64,000 nt of DNA from Sandaracinaceae bacterium (GTDB taxonomy: Bacteria > Myxococcota_A > Polyangia > Polyangiales > JADJQN01), in assembly GCA_016712745.1 (NCBI GenBank), contig JADJQN010000003.1:1302001-1366000 (forward strand). The letters are read 5' to 3'. Each line of letters starts with the position of its first letter. The first letter of the stretch is position 1. A program made the translations under genes and the position numbers. This document shows, one piece after another, positions 51,828-59,758 of this stretch. The notes under the pieces are model-generated. The model saw nothing but the letters and a program-made list of their open reading frames with translations, was not told where the DNA came from and ran no database searches.

Positions 51828-52379
51828 CTACCTCGCGGAGGTGAGCTTGCCGCTCTTGGCGAGTTCCGGGTCCGTGCATGCGGATAGATTGAAGCAGCAC
51901 GGCCTTCGCTTTCCATCGCTCAGCTTCGAGATGCTGACGGCGACGCGCTTTGCGCGGGTGTCGATGTTTTTGGTTTCGTTGATCCACCGGACCCACTCCC
52001 ACCTAGCCATCGGCGTGATCGCCTTCCAGAGCTCGCGAACCTCCTGAGGGGCAGCCGACAATGCCTTCTTCAGATCGGGTGGAACGCTAGGCTCTGGCCA
52101 TTCCTTACTAGGCTCAACTTCAACCGTTACGGTGTCGCCGAGGACAACGGTAGCGGCCTTCTGCAGATTCGCGCCGAGACGCATCCAATGACCGAATACG
52201 CCGTCCGGTTCGATGACGGTCTGGAACCTGTGCCCGTTGATGGTTACGCGCGCGGCAACTTGACCTCGCGAGGGGAGTTTCGCGCTCGCGGCCTTCGGCA
52301 ACTGCAGGATCGGATGGCCATTGATCGGGACAAGCTTGGTGTCGAAGCGGATCGTCGCGGCCGCTGTTCGTGAAGGCAT
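51828..52379 (-). CDS. DUF1905 / YdeI-OmdA-like protein
   Basis: A 183-residue cytoplasmic protein. The DUF1905 barrel (about 8-95) shows IRFDTKLVPINGHPILQLPK, KLPSRGQVAARVTINGHRFQ, and HWMRLGANLQKAATVVLGDT. The C-terminal YdeI/OmdA-like helical part (about 110-165) has VRELWKAITPMARWEWVRWI, ETKNIDTRAKRVAVSISKL and KRRPCCFN. Family members are annotated as bacteriocin-protection or OmpD-associated; the molecular role is not established. It stands 9 bp upstream of the start of the 52389 lipoprotein's stop on the same strand and may be its transcript's last gene, but nothing links their functions. Confidence 0.85.
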   Translation of the reverse strand: MPSRTAAATIRFDTKLVPINGHPILQLPKAASAKLPSRGQVAARVTINGHRFQTVIEPDGVFGHWMRLGANLQKAATVVLGDTVTVEVEPSKEWPEPSVPPDLKKALSAAPQEVRELWKAITPMARWEWVRWINETKNIDTRAKRVAVSISKLSDGKRRPCCFNLSACTDPELAKSGKLTSAR

Positions 52380-52388
52380 AGGGTGCTC

Positions 52389-55322
52389 TCAGCGGTAGAC
52401 GTAGACCGCGCCGCTCTCGCCGGCGCTGTTGTTTGATTGGTCGCCGCCGACTCCAGTCGCGCTGCTGTCTTCGTAAGCGGCGCCGACGGCGATCACGTTG
52501 GCGTCGAATGACATCGCGAACGGTGGCGGATACTCACCGCTGGTGCCTGTAGCGAACTGATCACCGGCTCCGGTGTTCGATGCCTTAACGTAGAACAGTT
52601 GCGACCATGCACCTGGCCCGCCTTCGTAGACGTACGCGCCGCCCGAGTTCGCCGCGCCTGTTGCGCTCTCGTCGCCATTGAGACGCGTCGCGGGGCTTGC
52701 GTCCATCGATGTGCTTGTCATGACCCGAAGTCCGTCCTTTGCGAGAAGCAGATCCGCGCCGAAGATTTGTGCCCCCGGCGGTGACGACAGGCTAGGCGTC
52801 GCGGTCCACATCGTGCCCGAGCGGGTAAAGCCCTCGACGGTGCGCACCGGACCCGCGAGTAGGAGATAGCTAAGCCGATTGCCATCGGCGCTAAGTCCAA
52901 CGCCGAACCCGACAGAGGCGTCCGAATCAGGTTCGATGTAGTGGAACTCCTCAGACCACACCGTTCCGCTCCGCACGAACACACTAATGTCTGACGGGAC
53001 GGCCAAACCCCACGCGCCCACGGCGAGCGTGTTTCCATCGGCGGCGAGGGCCACACTCAGGCCGAAGTACCAGGTCGGCATTGAATCCTTGATGTAGACC
53101 TGCTGCGACCAAACGCCCGCGCTGCGCACAAATACGTAAGCGGCACCAGACTCGTTGTCGAAGTTGTTGCCTTGCACCGCACCCACACCGAGACCATCAC
53201 TGTCTTCCGTGATGGTCGTCGCGACGAGCGTATTGCCATCGTCTGCAAGCGCGAGCGTGTACCCCAAAAGGTCGCCCATGCCTGCGTTGGAGGCCTTGAT
53301 ATAGGCCTGCTGTGTCCACACGCCCGCCGTGCGCGTGAATGCGTACAGAGCGCCGGCGACGTTCGCTGAGTTGTTCGCTTGATTGCCGTTGATGCCCGTG
53401 GCGTTGCTGTCCTCGCCCGGTGCCCCCACGACCAGCGTATTGCCATCCGCGGACAAAGCGACGCCGTGACCAAAGTTGTCGCTAGCCTGCGTGTTCGATG
53501 CCTTGATGTACGCCTCTTGCGTCCAAGTATCCCCGGTACGAATGAAGACATAGACCGCGCCGCTGTCCGCGGCGGCATTGGAGCTTTGGTTTCCATTGAT
53601 GCCAGTCGCGGCGCTGTCCTCAAAAGGCGCGCCCACGACGAGCGTTGTTCCATCGTTGGACAGTGCGATGGTCTCACCGAATCGATCGCCGGCTTGCGCG
53701 TTGGAGGCCTTGATGTAGTCGGGCCAGGTTTGATTGCTAAGCGCGACGTCCGCCACCGTGAGTCCAGCGTAGACCGCATCGCTGCTCGTTGGTGATGCGG
53801 TGATGATCGAATACGAAGCGTCGGCATCGAGCACGAGCTCATCCGCACCAGTGACGGTAACCATCTGCGGTGTCATCCAGTTCATGCTTGTGAACGTGAC
53901 GCTGCTCGGGCTTACGGTGCCTTCGCTTACGTTGCTGCTCGACAGCGCGACGCTCACGTCGGCGGTGGGCTCCGAGGTGAGGACGATCGTGAAAGACGCA
54001 GTCGCGCCTCTTTCCGTGGTTACAAGACCACTGGTCGGGGTCACGATCACGCTCGCAGCGTCGTTGTCGAGATTGGTGATGTCCACGTCGTCGGCGATGA
54101 GACCGTTGTAGTCAGCGTCGGCGCTTGCCGCCGCGGCGGTCACGATGTGGTAAGCCACATCGCCGTCGTCGACGAGATCGTTCACGCCAGTGACGGTGAC
54201 CATTTGTGGCAAGTTCCAATCAACTGCGCCGAACGTGAGCGTGACGGGACTGACGGTGCCCTCGCTCGTGTCATCGCTGCTGAGCGAAACTGAAACGTCG
54301 GCGCTCGGTTGGGAATCAAGAACAAGCACGAAGCTTGCCGTGCCGCCTACTTCGCTGGTCGTTAGGCCGCCAGTCGGCGTGACGGTGATTCCCGGCGTCT
54401 CGTTGTCGCTGTTCGTAGCCGAGACGTCATCCACCGCGAGCAGATTGTAGCTTGGGTCAGTGCTGCTTGCTGCGGACGAGAGTACTGTGAACATGATGTC
54501 GCCATCGGCCACAACATCATCGACGCCAAGCACGGTGATCGTTCGCGGTGTGTCCCAGTCGCTGCTCGTAAAGGTCACGCTCGTGGGAGTGACGTCGCCT
54601 TCGCTGAGATCTGAGCTCGAGAATGAAATCGTGACATCGGCGCTCGGCTCTGTGTCTAGGCGCACCGTGAAGGTGTCGTCGAGGCCCGCTTCGCTCGTGA
54701 CGAGGCCGCTCGTGCGGTTCAGTGTTACGCCAGCAACATCATCGTCTTCGTTGAGGAGCGTCACATCCTCGGCATCGAGGCCGCTGTAGCGCAGGTCGAC
54801 ACTTATGGCGGGCGCAATCACCACGCTGTAGCTCACGTCGCCATCCACTAGAACGTCGTCGGCCCCTGTGACCGTGACCGTTTGCGGCGAGGCGAAGTTG
54901 AATGGAGTGAAGGCGAGGGTGGTGGGATTCGGCGTGCCTTCGGTAAGGTCTGAGCTGCTGATCGAAATGAACACGCTTCCGCTTGGCGCATCGAGAAGAG
55001 CCACCGAGAAAGTTGCGCTCAGCGTGCCGCCTTCGTTCGTAACGAGCGCGCTTGTTGGCGTGACCGTGATCTCGCCCGGAACGAAAGGCATGTCCACGCC
55101 GAGATCGAGAGGCGCGTCGATCCAGGCATCGCTTCCGGCGTCGACAACCGCGTCCATTCCGATGTCGATCGGCATATCAACGGGCGCGTTCACGTCCGCA
55201 CCGGCGTCGTGACTCTCCTGCGGCACATCGTCGTAGGCGATACGACCGCATGCGCTGAGTAGTAGCGCGAGCGACACTACGATTCGCGTGTTCGGCGGCA
55301 TCGCAGTACTGCGTACCATCAT
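52389..55322 (-). CDS. Giant lipoprotein: four Calx-beta-like modules plus seven-bladed FG-GAP propeller
   Basis: Start at 55322 (or the adjacent ATG at 55319), set by a GGAGGAG site just upstream. The lipobox is LLLSAC (Cys25) followed by GRIAYDD, almost the same as in the giant lipoprotein at 42277-46305. After an Asp/Ala/Pro-rich tether (about 36-75) come four Calx-beta-like modules (about 79-525), opening for instance VIVTPTSGLVTTERGATASF. Seven propeller blades (about 527-977) follow; blades 4-6 are short and diverged (for example KDSMPTWYFGLSVALAADGN), while blades 1-3 and 7 keep KASN...D.FG and EDSxATG. The paralogue has seven Calx modules, so copy number has changed by three. Likely a surface adhesin. 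Confidence 0.9.
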   Translation of the reverse strand: MMVRSTAMPPNTRIVVSLALLLSACGRIAYDDVPQESHDAGADVNAPVDMPIDIGMDAVVDAGSDAWIDAPLDLGVDMPFVPGEITVTPTSALVTNEGGTLSATFSVALLDAPSGSVFISISSSDLTEGTPNPTTLAFTPFNFASPQTVTVTGADDVLVDGDVSYSVVIAPAISVDLRYSGLDAEDVTLLNEDDDVAGVTLNRTSGLVTSEAGLDDTFTVRLDTEPSADVTISFSSSDLSEGDVTPTSVTFTSSDWDTPRTITVLGVDDVVADGDIMFTVLSSAASSTDPSYNLLAVDDVSATNSDNETPGITVTPTGGLTTSEVGGTASFVLVLDSQPSADVSVSLSSDDTSEGTVSPVTLTFGAVDWNLPQMVTVTGVNDLVDDGDVAYHIVTAAAASADADYNGLIADDVDITNLDNDAASVIVTPTSGLVTTERGATASFTIVLTSEPTADVSVALSSSNVSEGTVSPSSVTFTSMNWMTPQMVTVTGADELVLDADASYSIITASPTSSDAVYAGLTVADVALSNQTWPDYIKASNAQAGDRFGETIALSNDGTTLVVGAPFEDSAATGINGNQSSNAAADSGAVYVFIRTGDTWTQEAYIKASNTQASDNFGHGVALSADGNTLVVGAPGEDSNATGINGNQANNSANVAGALYAFTRTAGVWTQQAYIKASNAGMGDLLGYTLALADDGNTLVATTITEDSDGLGVGAVQGNNFDNESGAAYVFVRSAGVWSQQVYIKDSMPTWYFGLSVALAADGNTLAVGAWGLAVPSDISVFVRSGTVWSEEFHYIEPDSDASVGFGVGLSADGNRLSYLLLAGPVRTVEGFTRSGTMWTATPSLSSPPGAQIFGADLLLAKDGLRVMTSTSMDASPATRLNGDESATGAANSGGAYVYEGGPGAWSQLFYVKASNTGAGDQFATGTSGEYPPPFAMSFDANVIAVGAAYEDSSATGVGGDQSNNSAGESGAVYVYR

Positions 55323-55326
55323 TGGG

Positions 55327-55333
55327 CTCCTCC
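55327..55333 (-). promoter_or_regulatory. Ribosome-binding site of the four-module giant lipoprotein
   Basis: GGAGGAG on the minus strand, 4-6 bp before the ATG at 55322 and 7-9 bp before the ATG at 55319. It excludes the in-frame start at 55346, which lies upstream of it. Confidence 0.8.
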
Positions 55334-55510
55334 GCACATGACTCACGCTAGCCGAGATAATAAAGGGTCAACGGCCGACGAAAGCGACGAATTTCGACGC
55401 CCAATGCCGGCTCAGTGTTCGCGCGTTGAAACGCAGTTTCGCAAGCCTAGGTATGACCTGATCGATCGCGCGGTGCACGCGCCAATGCTCGCGTGTGCTA
55501 GCCTTGCTCA

Positions 55511-55690
55511 ATGAGTTCGGCATCCATCCCTCCCTTTGCCAATGCGTGGCTTGCTCAGTGGCGACGCGCGGGTGCTGCGCTGGCGGAACTTCAGACGCGC
55601 GAGCTGCGCGCTCTGCACGCGACTAAAGCTCTCGCCGTAAGTGAAGCGCTACTTTCGATGGTCGACCCGCGCGCCTTCGTTCACTGTTAG
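55511..55690 (+). CDS. Possible small helical protein of 59 residues
   Basis: Starts at ATG 55511 and ends at TAG 55688-55690. The sequence has natural composition for a helical protein (AWLAQWRRAGAALAELQTRE, then LRALHATKALAVSEALLSM) and follows the codon preference of its neighbours. No signal, domain or clear ribosome-binding site. I do not recognise a family; small proteins of this kind with a WRRAG-like helix followed by an Arg/Leu helix may exist in related genomes, but I cannot confirm that here. Confidence 0.4.
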   Translation: MSSASIPPFANAWLAQWRRAGAALAELQTRELRALHATKALAVSEALLSMVDPRAFVHC

Positions 55691-56086
55691 CCGCGGACGC
55701 GAAGTCCACGACGTAACGTAGTCTGGGCTACGCACAGGCGAGACCACAAACGCATGCTCGTAGACCACCGCTCACGACGGTTGCATGGCAAGTTTACATA
55801 GCGCGTAAAGCGCGACCTACACTTTTTCACGTGTGTTGTATCTGCCGACGCTAGTTTTGGAACTATGCGGTGCTCGGTTCGCTGGCAGTTCCGAGCGCTG
55901 CGCGGCCGCTCGGCATTTACTGGGACGTGCGCGGGTAGATTGTTCCGGCGTGCGATTGACCAGCCAAGGCATGCAAACGTACACGAGGCGAAGCGCAATC
56001 TCTTGGCGACGAAGTCCAAGTCGCGCAGAGGACGCGCGCAGCACGTCGCGCGATCGCGCCGCCGGATCGTCAAGCATTCGAAGTGC
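55691..56086. other. Intergenic region, no supported gene
   Basis: Between the small open frame and the convergent glgC gene end. Frames on both strands are Arg/Ser-rich. A minus-strand frame (55817-56077) starting right after glgC has no domain and no ribosome-binding site. No repeat noted. Confidence 0.45.
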
Positions 56087-57367
56087 TCAGGTAACGATAG
56101 TCCCGCGCGGAACGACGGTAATGCCGCCTTCGCTCACGGTGAATCCGCGCTCTTCGTCCGCGTCCGGGTCAAATCCTACTTCGGCGCCTTCGGAAACGAT
56201 GACGCCCTTGTCTAGGATTGCGCGGTGCACGCGTGCGTGACGTCCGACGATTACGCCCTCGAGCAAGACGGACTCTTCCACCGACGAGTAACTGTTGATG
56301 CGCGTGCGCGGCGAGAGCACCGAGCGTTGAATGCGACCACCCGATACGATGCAGCCGTTGCTGACCAAGGAGTCGGTGGCGAGACCGACGCGCTTGCCGC
56401 TCGCGTCACTGAAAACAAACTTCGCAGGCGGGTCATGGCTCATGCCGGTGCGAATCACCCAGTCGTCGTTGTAGAGGCTGAAGCGCGGCGTGACCTCGAC
56501 GAGATCCATCTGCGATTCCCAATAGCTTTCGATCGTCCCGATGTCGCGCCAATAGCCGCGGTTCCAATCGGTCTGGCCGGGCACTTCGTTGGTGGCGAAG
56601 TCGTACGCGTAGACGTCGTGTCCGTCCTTAACCATCTTTGGCAAAACGTTCTTACCGAAGTCGTGGGCGGACTCATTCAATCGAGCGTCTTGCTTGAGCT
56701 CATCGATGAGAGCCGACGCGCCAAAGACATAGTTGCCCATCGAAGCGAGGCACAAGCCGGGGCGACCGGGGATTTCCGGAGGATTGGGCACCTTCTCGAG
56801 AAACTCGGTGATGCGTCCTTTCTCATCGACGCGAATCACGCCAAACGCTTTGGCTTCTTCTTTTGATACCGGAATCGCCGCAACAGTGACGCGCGCTTTC
56901 TTCTCGTCGTGAAACGCCAGCATCTGACGTACGTCCATCGTGTAGACGTGGTCGCCGCCAAACACGCATACGTGCGTAGGCTTCTCATCAGAGATGACGT
57001 TCATGCTCTGCCACACCGCATCAGCGCTGCCCTTGTACCAATCTTTGCCGGTGCGCTGCTGTGCTGGAACCGTCTCGACGTACTGATCGAGAATCGCGCT
57101 CATGCGCCACGCGCGCGCAATGTGCTGCTCGAGCGAATGCGACTTGTACTGCGTCAGCACTTTGATCTTCGTGATGCCACTGTTCACAAAGTTCGAGAGC
57201 ACGATGTCGATGATGCGGAAGCGTCCACCAAAGGGAACCGCAGGCTTGGCGCGTTCATCGGTGAGTGCCGAAAGACGCCGTCCCTCGCCACCCGCCAGCA
57301 CCATCGCTAAAACGCGTTGCGCGCGATTCGGTGCAATGTCGCCGACGATGGTGTGGGTCTCGCTCAC
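56087..57367 (-). CDS. glgC: Glucose-1-phosphate adenylyltransferase
   Basis: Makes ADP-glucose for glycogen synthesis. The 426-residue length is normal. Signatures: AMVLAGGEGRRLSALTDERA with the nucleotide loop, KPAVPFGGRFRIIDIVLSN with the ADP-glucose-pyrophosphorylase lysine, DWYKGSADAVWQSM, VCVFGGDHVYTMD (metal Asp), and the C-terminal left-handed beta-helix (CIVSGGRIQRSVLSPRTRI, DKGVIVSEGAEVG). No other glycogen gene is next to it. Forty bases separate its start from the upstream kinase gene on the same strand, so the two may be co-transcribed. Confidence 0.95.
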   Translation of the reverse strand: MSETHTIVGDIAPNRAQRVLAMVLAGGEGRRLSALTDERAKPAVPFGGRFRIIDIVLSNFVNSGITKIKVLTQYKSHSLEQHIARAWRMSAILDQYVETVPAQQRTGKDWYKGSADAVWQSMNVISDEKPTHVCVFGGDHVYTMDVRQMLAFHDEKKARVTVAAIPVSKEEAKAFGVIRVDEKGRITEFLEKVPNPPEIPGRPGLCLASMGNYVFGASALIDELKQDARLNESAHDFGKNVLPKMVKDGHDVYAYDFATNEVPGQTDWNRGYWRDIGTIESYWESQMDLVEVTPRFSLYNDDWVIRTGMSHDPPAKFVFSDASGKRVGLATDSLVSNGCIVSGGRIQRSVLSPRTRINSYSSVEESVLLEGVIVGRHARVHRAILDKGVIVSEGAEVGFDPDADEERGFTVSEGGITVVPRGTIVT

Positions 57368-57406
57368 GAAGCCGAGCGTGCCGTATCTAACTCAGCCGCG
57401 CAAAGA

Positions 57407-58894
57407 TCAGTGCCCAATGACTCCCGCAAACCACGCGAGGGCGCCGGCCGCGACAAACAATGCGACGCCGATCGCGACATAAAGGCCGGTTTTGGGCTTC
57501 AAATCGTCCGCTTCGGACGGGAGTTTGGTGGGCGCGGGCAGGGGCTTGTTGATGTATTCGGGCGGGATGTCCGAGACCGGTGAGGGCTTGCGCGGAGGGC
57601 GCGACATCATCGGATTCACAGGGGGCAGCGAATGCACGCTCTCTTCCGATTCGAGCATCGCAGCGAGATCGCCAGGCTCCGCGTCCGGATGCTCGGAGGC
57701 AAGTCCACCTTCGCGCCAGCGAGGAATATTGCTCTTGGGCGCGATGCTCGCATTGTCGACAGCGCTTTTTACTTCGTCGTCGTTGCTAAACCAGTCGGCG
57801 GGATTCTCGAACGAACGCATGTCGAGCGGCTTGCCGCCGTCAACGTCGTCGTCGGTCAGCGGCGCGGCTCCCGGATTGAGCGGATCGCTCAGCTCATCGA
57901 GAGAGGTGAAGCGCAGAAGCTCTTCCTGAATCAAGCGATCGATGATCGATTGATCGGCCTTCTTCGGCTCTTTGGTTTTTGCCTTCTCGCTCAGAACGCT
58001 ATTTACGAGATTGGCGATGTCATACGACGTGACTTTTAGCTGATGGCTGAAGAGGTAACCGGCGAGCGCGTCGCCGAGCTCGGCTGCACTTTGGTAACGA
58101 TCCTTGGGATCGCGCGCCAAACACTTGTGCAACACGACTTCGAAATCCGCATCGACGCCCGAGTTCATCGGCCGCAGGCTGGGGATGCGCGCATCCGAAA
58201 CCAACTTCACCGTCTGATAGTCGGTTTCGCCCAGGAACAAGCGCTTTCCGGCGATCATCTCCCACAAAACGATGCCCATCGCGAAGACATCGGCGCGCGC
58301 GTCGACATCGACGCCTTGCGCAGCTTCTGGGGAGAGATAGCTGAACTTGCCCTTCACGACGCCTGGGTCGGTCTTCTCGAGCTGCGTCGAAGCTTTGGCC
58401 AAACCAAAGTCCGCGACTTTCACTTCGCCGCGCTTGGTGATCATGATGTTGGGCGGCGAGATGTCGCGATGTACGATGTGCAAGGGATTGCCGTCGTCGT
58501 CGGTAAGCTCGTGCGCGTAACTCAAGCCGCGACATGCTTCCATGCAGATGAAGACGGCTTCCTTCACAGGGACAAATTTCCCCTGCTTGCGAACGGTCTC
58601 CATGATCGTCTTGAGGTTCGCGCCATCCACGAACTCCATGACAATGAAGTAGGTGTTGTCGGCGGCGCCAATGTCGAAGCAGGTAACGATGTTGGCGTGA
58701 TTGAGCCGTGCGCCAAGGCGCGCCTCATCGAGGAACATCGAGATGAATCGTTTGTTCTGCGCGAGATGCGGCAGAACGCGCTTGATAGCTACGCGCTTTT
58801 TAAAGCCTTGCGCACCCTGAGCTTCGCCCAAGAAGACTTCAGCCATGCCTCCTGCTTCGAGGCGCTCAATGACGCGGTATCGCTGTTCAGCCAT
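57407..58894 (-). CDS. Tail-anchored Ser/Thr protein kinase
   Basis: A 495-residue Hanks-type kinase. The domain (about 6-280) has EAGGMAEVFLG (first Gly of the loop replaced by Ala/Glu context), catalytic Lys in KRVAIKRVLP, HRDISPPN (Ser in the position of the usual Lys), DFGLAKA and the activation-segment motif GKFSYLSPEAAQG. A long acidic, Pro-rich cytoplasmic linker follows. The last 25 or so residues form one membrane helix (GLYVAIGVALFVAAGALAWF) with only a few residues outside, so it is tail-anchored without an external sensor. The divergent rpe-FHA operon lies 192 bp upstream; the FHA regulator there is a natural candidate substrate reader. Confidence 0.92.
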   Translation of the reverse strand: MAEQRYRVIERLEAGGMAEVFLGEAQGAQGFKKRVAIKRVLPHLAQNKRFISMFLDEARLGARLNHANIVTCFDIGAADNTYFIVMEFVDGANLKTIMETVRKQGKFVPVKEAVFICMEACRGLSYAHELTDDDGNPLHIVHRDISPPNIMITKRGEVKVADFGLAKASTQLEKTDPGVVKGKFSYLSPEAAQGVDVDARADVFAMGIVLWEMIAGKRLFLGETDYQTVKLVSDARIPSLRPMNSGVDADFEVVLHKCLARDPKDRYQSAAELGDALAGYLFSHQLKVTSYDIANLVNSVLSEKAKTKEPKKADQSIIDRLIQEELLRFTSLDELSDPLNPGAAPLTDDDVDGGKPLDMRSFENPADWFSNDDEVKSAVDNASIAPKSNIPRWREGGLASEHPDAEPGDLAAMLESEESVHSLPPVNPMMSRPPRKPSPVSDIPPEYINKPLPAPTKLPSEADDLKPKTGLYVAIGVALFVAAGALAWFAGVIGH

Positions 58895-59086
58895 GACCTA
58901 GGGCTTCGATTCGACGGCTTGGCAGGCGCCTACGAAGAAGGAGTGTGGGGATACGAGTCGCCACCGTCAAGAAGTGACTCATGCGCAGCGAGCGTATCAT
59001 GCACAGCGCCAGTGACATCTGGCCCCACATCGTCACGGTCAATCAGTTGACACGCGCGGCGGGCAAGGGTTGACTGCCTTTCGTTA
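58895..59086. promoter_or_regulatory. Divergent promoter region between kinase and rpe
   Basis: The 192-bp gap between two divergent starts must contain both promoters. I could not identify a convincing sigma-70 or sigma-54 promoter by eye, and no inverted repeat stands out. Open frames crossing it are antisense or shadow frames. Confidence 0.4.
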
Positions 59087-59758
59087 ATGGCTCGTTCGTC
59101 CCACGCGGCACGCATTGCCCCCTCGATTTTGAGCGCGGATTTCGCTCGTCTCGGGGAGGAGATCCACGCGGTTGAAGCGGCGAAAGCGGATTGGATTCAT
59201 GTCGATGTGATGGATGGGCGCTTTGTCCCGAACATCACAATCGGCGCTCCGGTCGTCAAAGCTCTGCGCAAGACCACCAAGCTTATCCTCGACGTCCATT
59301 TGATGATCGTGGAGCCCGAACGCTACGTGGAAGACTTTGCCGAAGCCGGCGCCGACATCATTACAGTGCACGCGGAGGCGACCGTTCATCTTCAGCGTGT
59401 GCTCGCGCATATCCGAAGCTTGGGGAAGAAGGCCGGCGTCTCACTCAATCCCCACACCTCAGAAGAGGCGCTGCGCTATGTGCTCGGCGATATCGATTTG
59501 GTGCTCGTCATGAGCGTCAATCCTGGTTTTGGCGGACAGCAGTTCTTGCCGAGCGTACTGCCGAAAATTGAGGCGATACGAAAGATGATCGATCGTGAGA
59601 AGCTTCGTATCGATGTCGAGGTCGATGGGGGCATCAAAAAAGGGGTGGCTGGTCGAGTCATGGATGCAGGCGCCGATGTATTGGTGGCGGGCAACGCCGT
59701 GTTCGCACAGCCGGATTACGCGGAAGCAATCCGCCTACTGCGGGAGGACCGCGCGTGA
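59087..59758 (+). CDS. rpe: Ribulose-phosphate 3-epimerase
   Basis: Interconverts ribulose 5-phosphate and xylulose 5-phosphate in the pentose phosphate pathway. The 223-residue TIM barrel shows APSILSADFARLGEEI at the start, WIHVDVMDGRFVPNITIG (metal His and catalytic Asp), LDVHLMI, LVLVMSVNPGFGGQ (loop and metal site), and DVEVDGGI with the second catalytic Asp. Length is normal. The stop overlaps the start of the FHA/sigma-54 regulator (GTGA). The metabolic enzyme and the regulator have no evident functional tie. Confidence 0.96.
   Translation: MARSSHAARIAPSILSADFARLGEEIHAVEAAKADWIHVDVMDGRFVPNITIGAPVVKALRKTTKLILDVHLMIVEPERYVEDFAEAGADIITVHAEATVHLQRVLAHIRSLGKKAGVSLNPHTSEEALRYVLGDIDLVLVMSVNPGFGGQQFLPSVLPKIEAIRKMIDREKLRIDVEVDGGIKKGVAGRVMDAGADVLVAGNAVFAQPDYAEAIRLLREDRA

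Noticed and set aside
55817..56077. 86-residue minus-strand frame after glgC
   Set aside because: No ribosome-binding site, unnatural Arg/Ser content, no family.
58043..59050. Plus-strand frame of 335 residues opposite the tail-anchored kinase
   Set aside because: Antisense to a well-supported kinase and without any recognisable domain.
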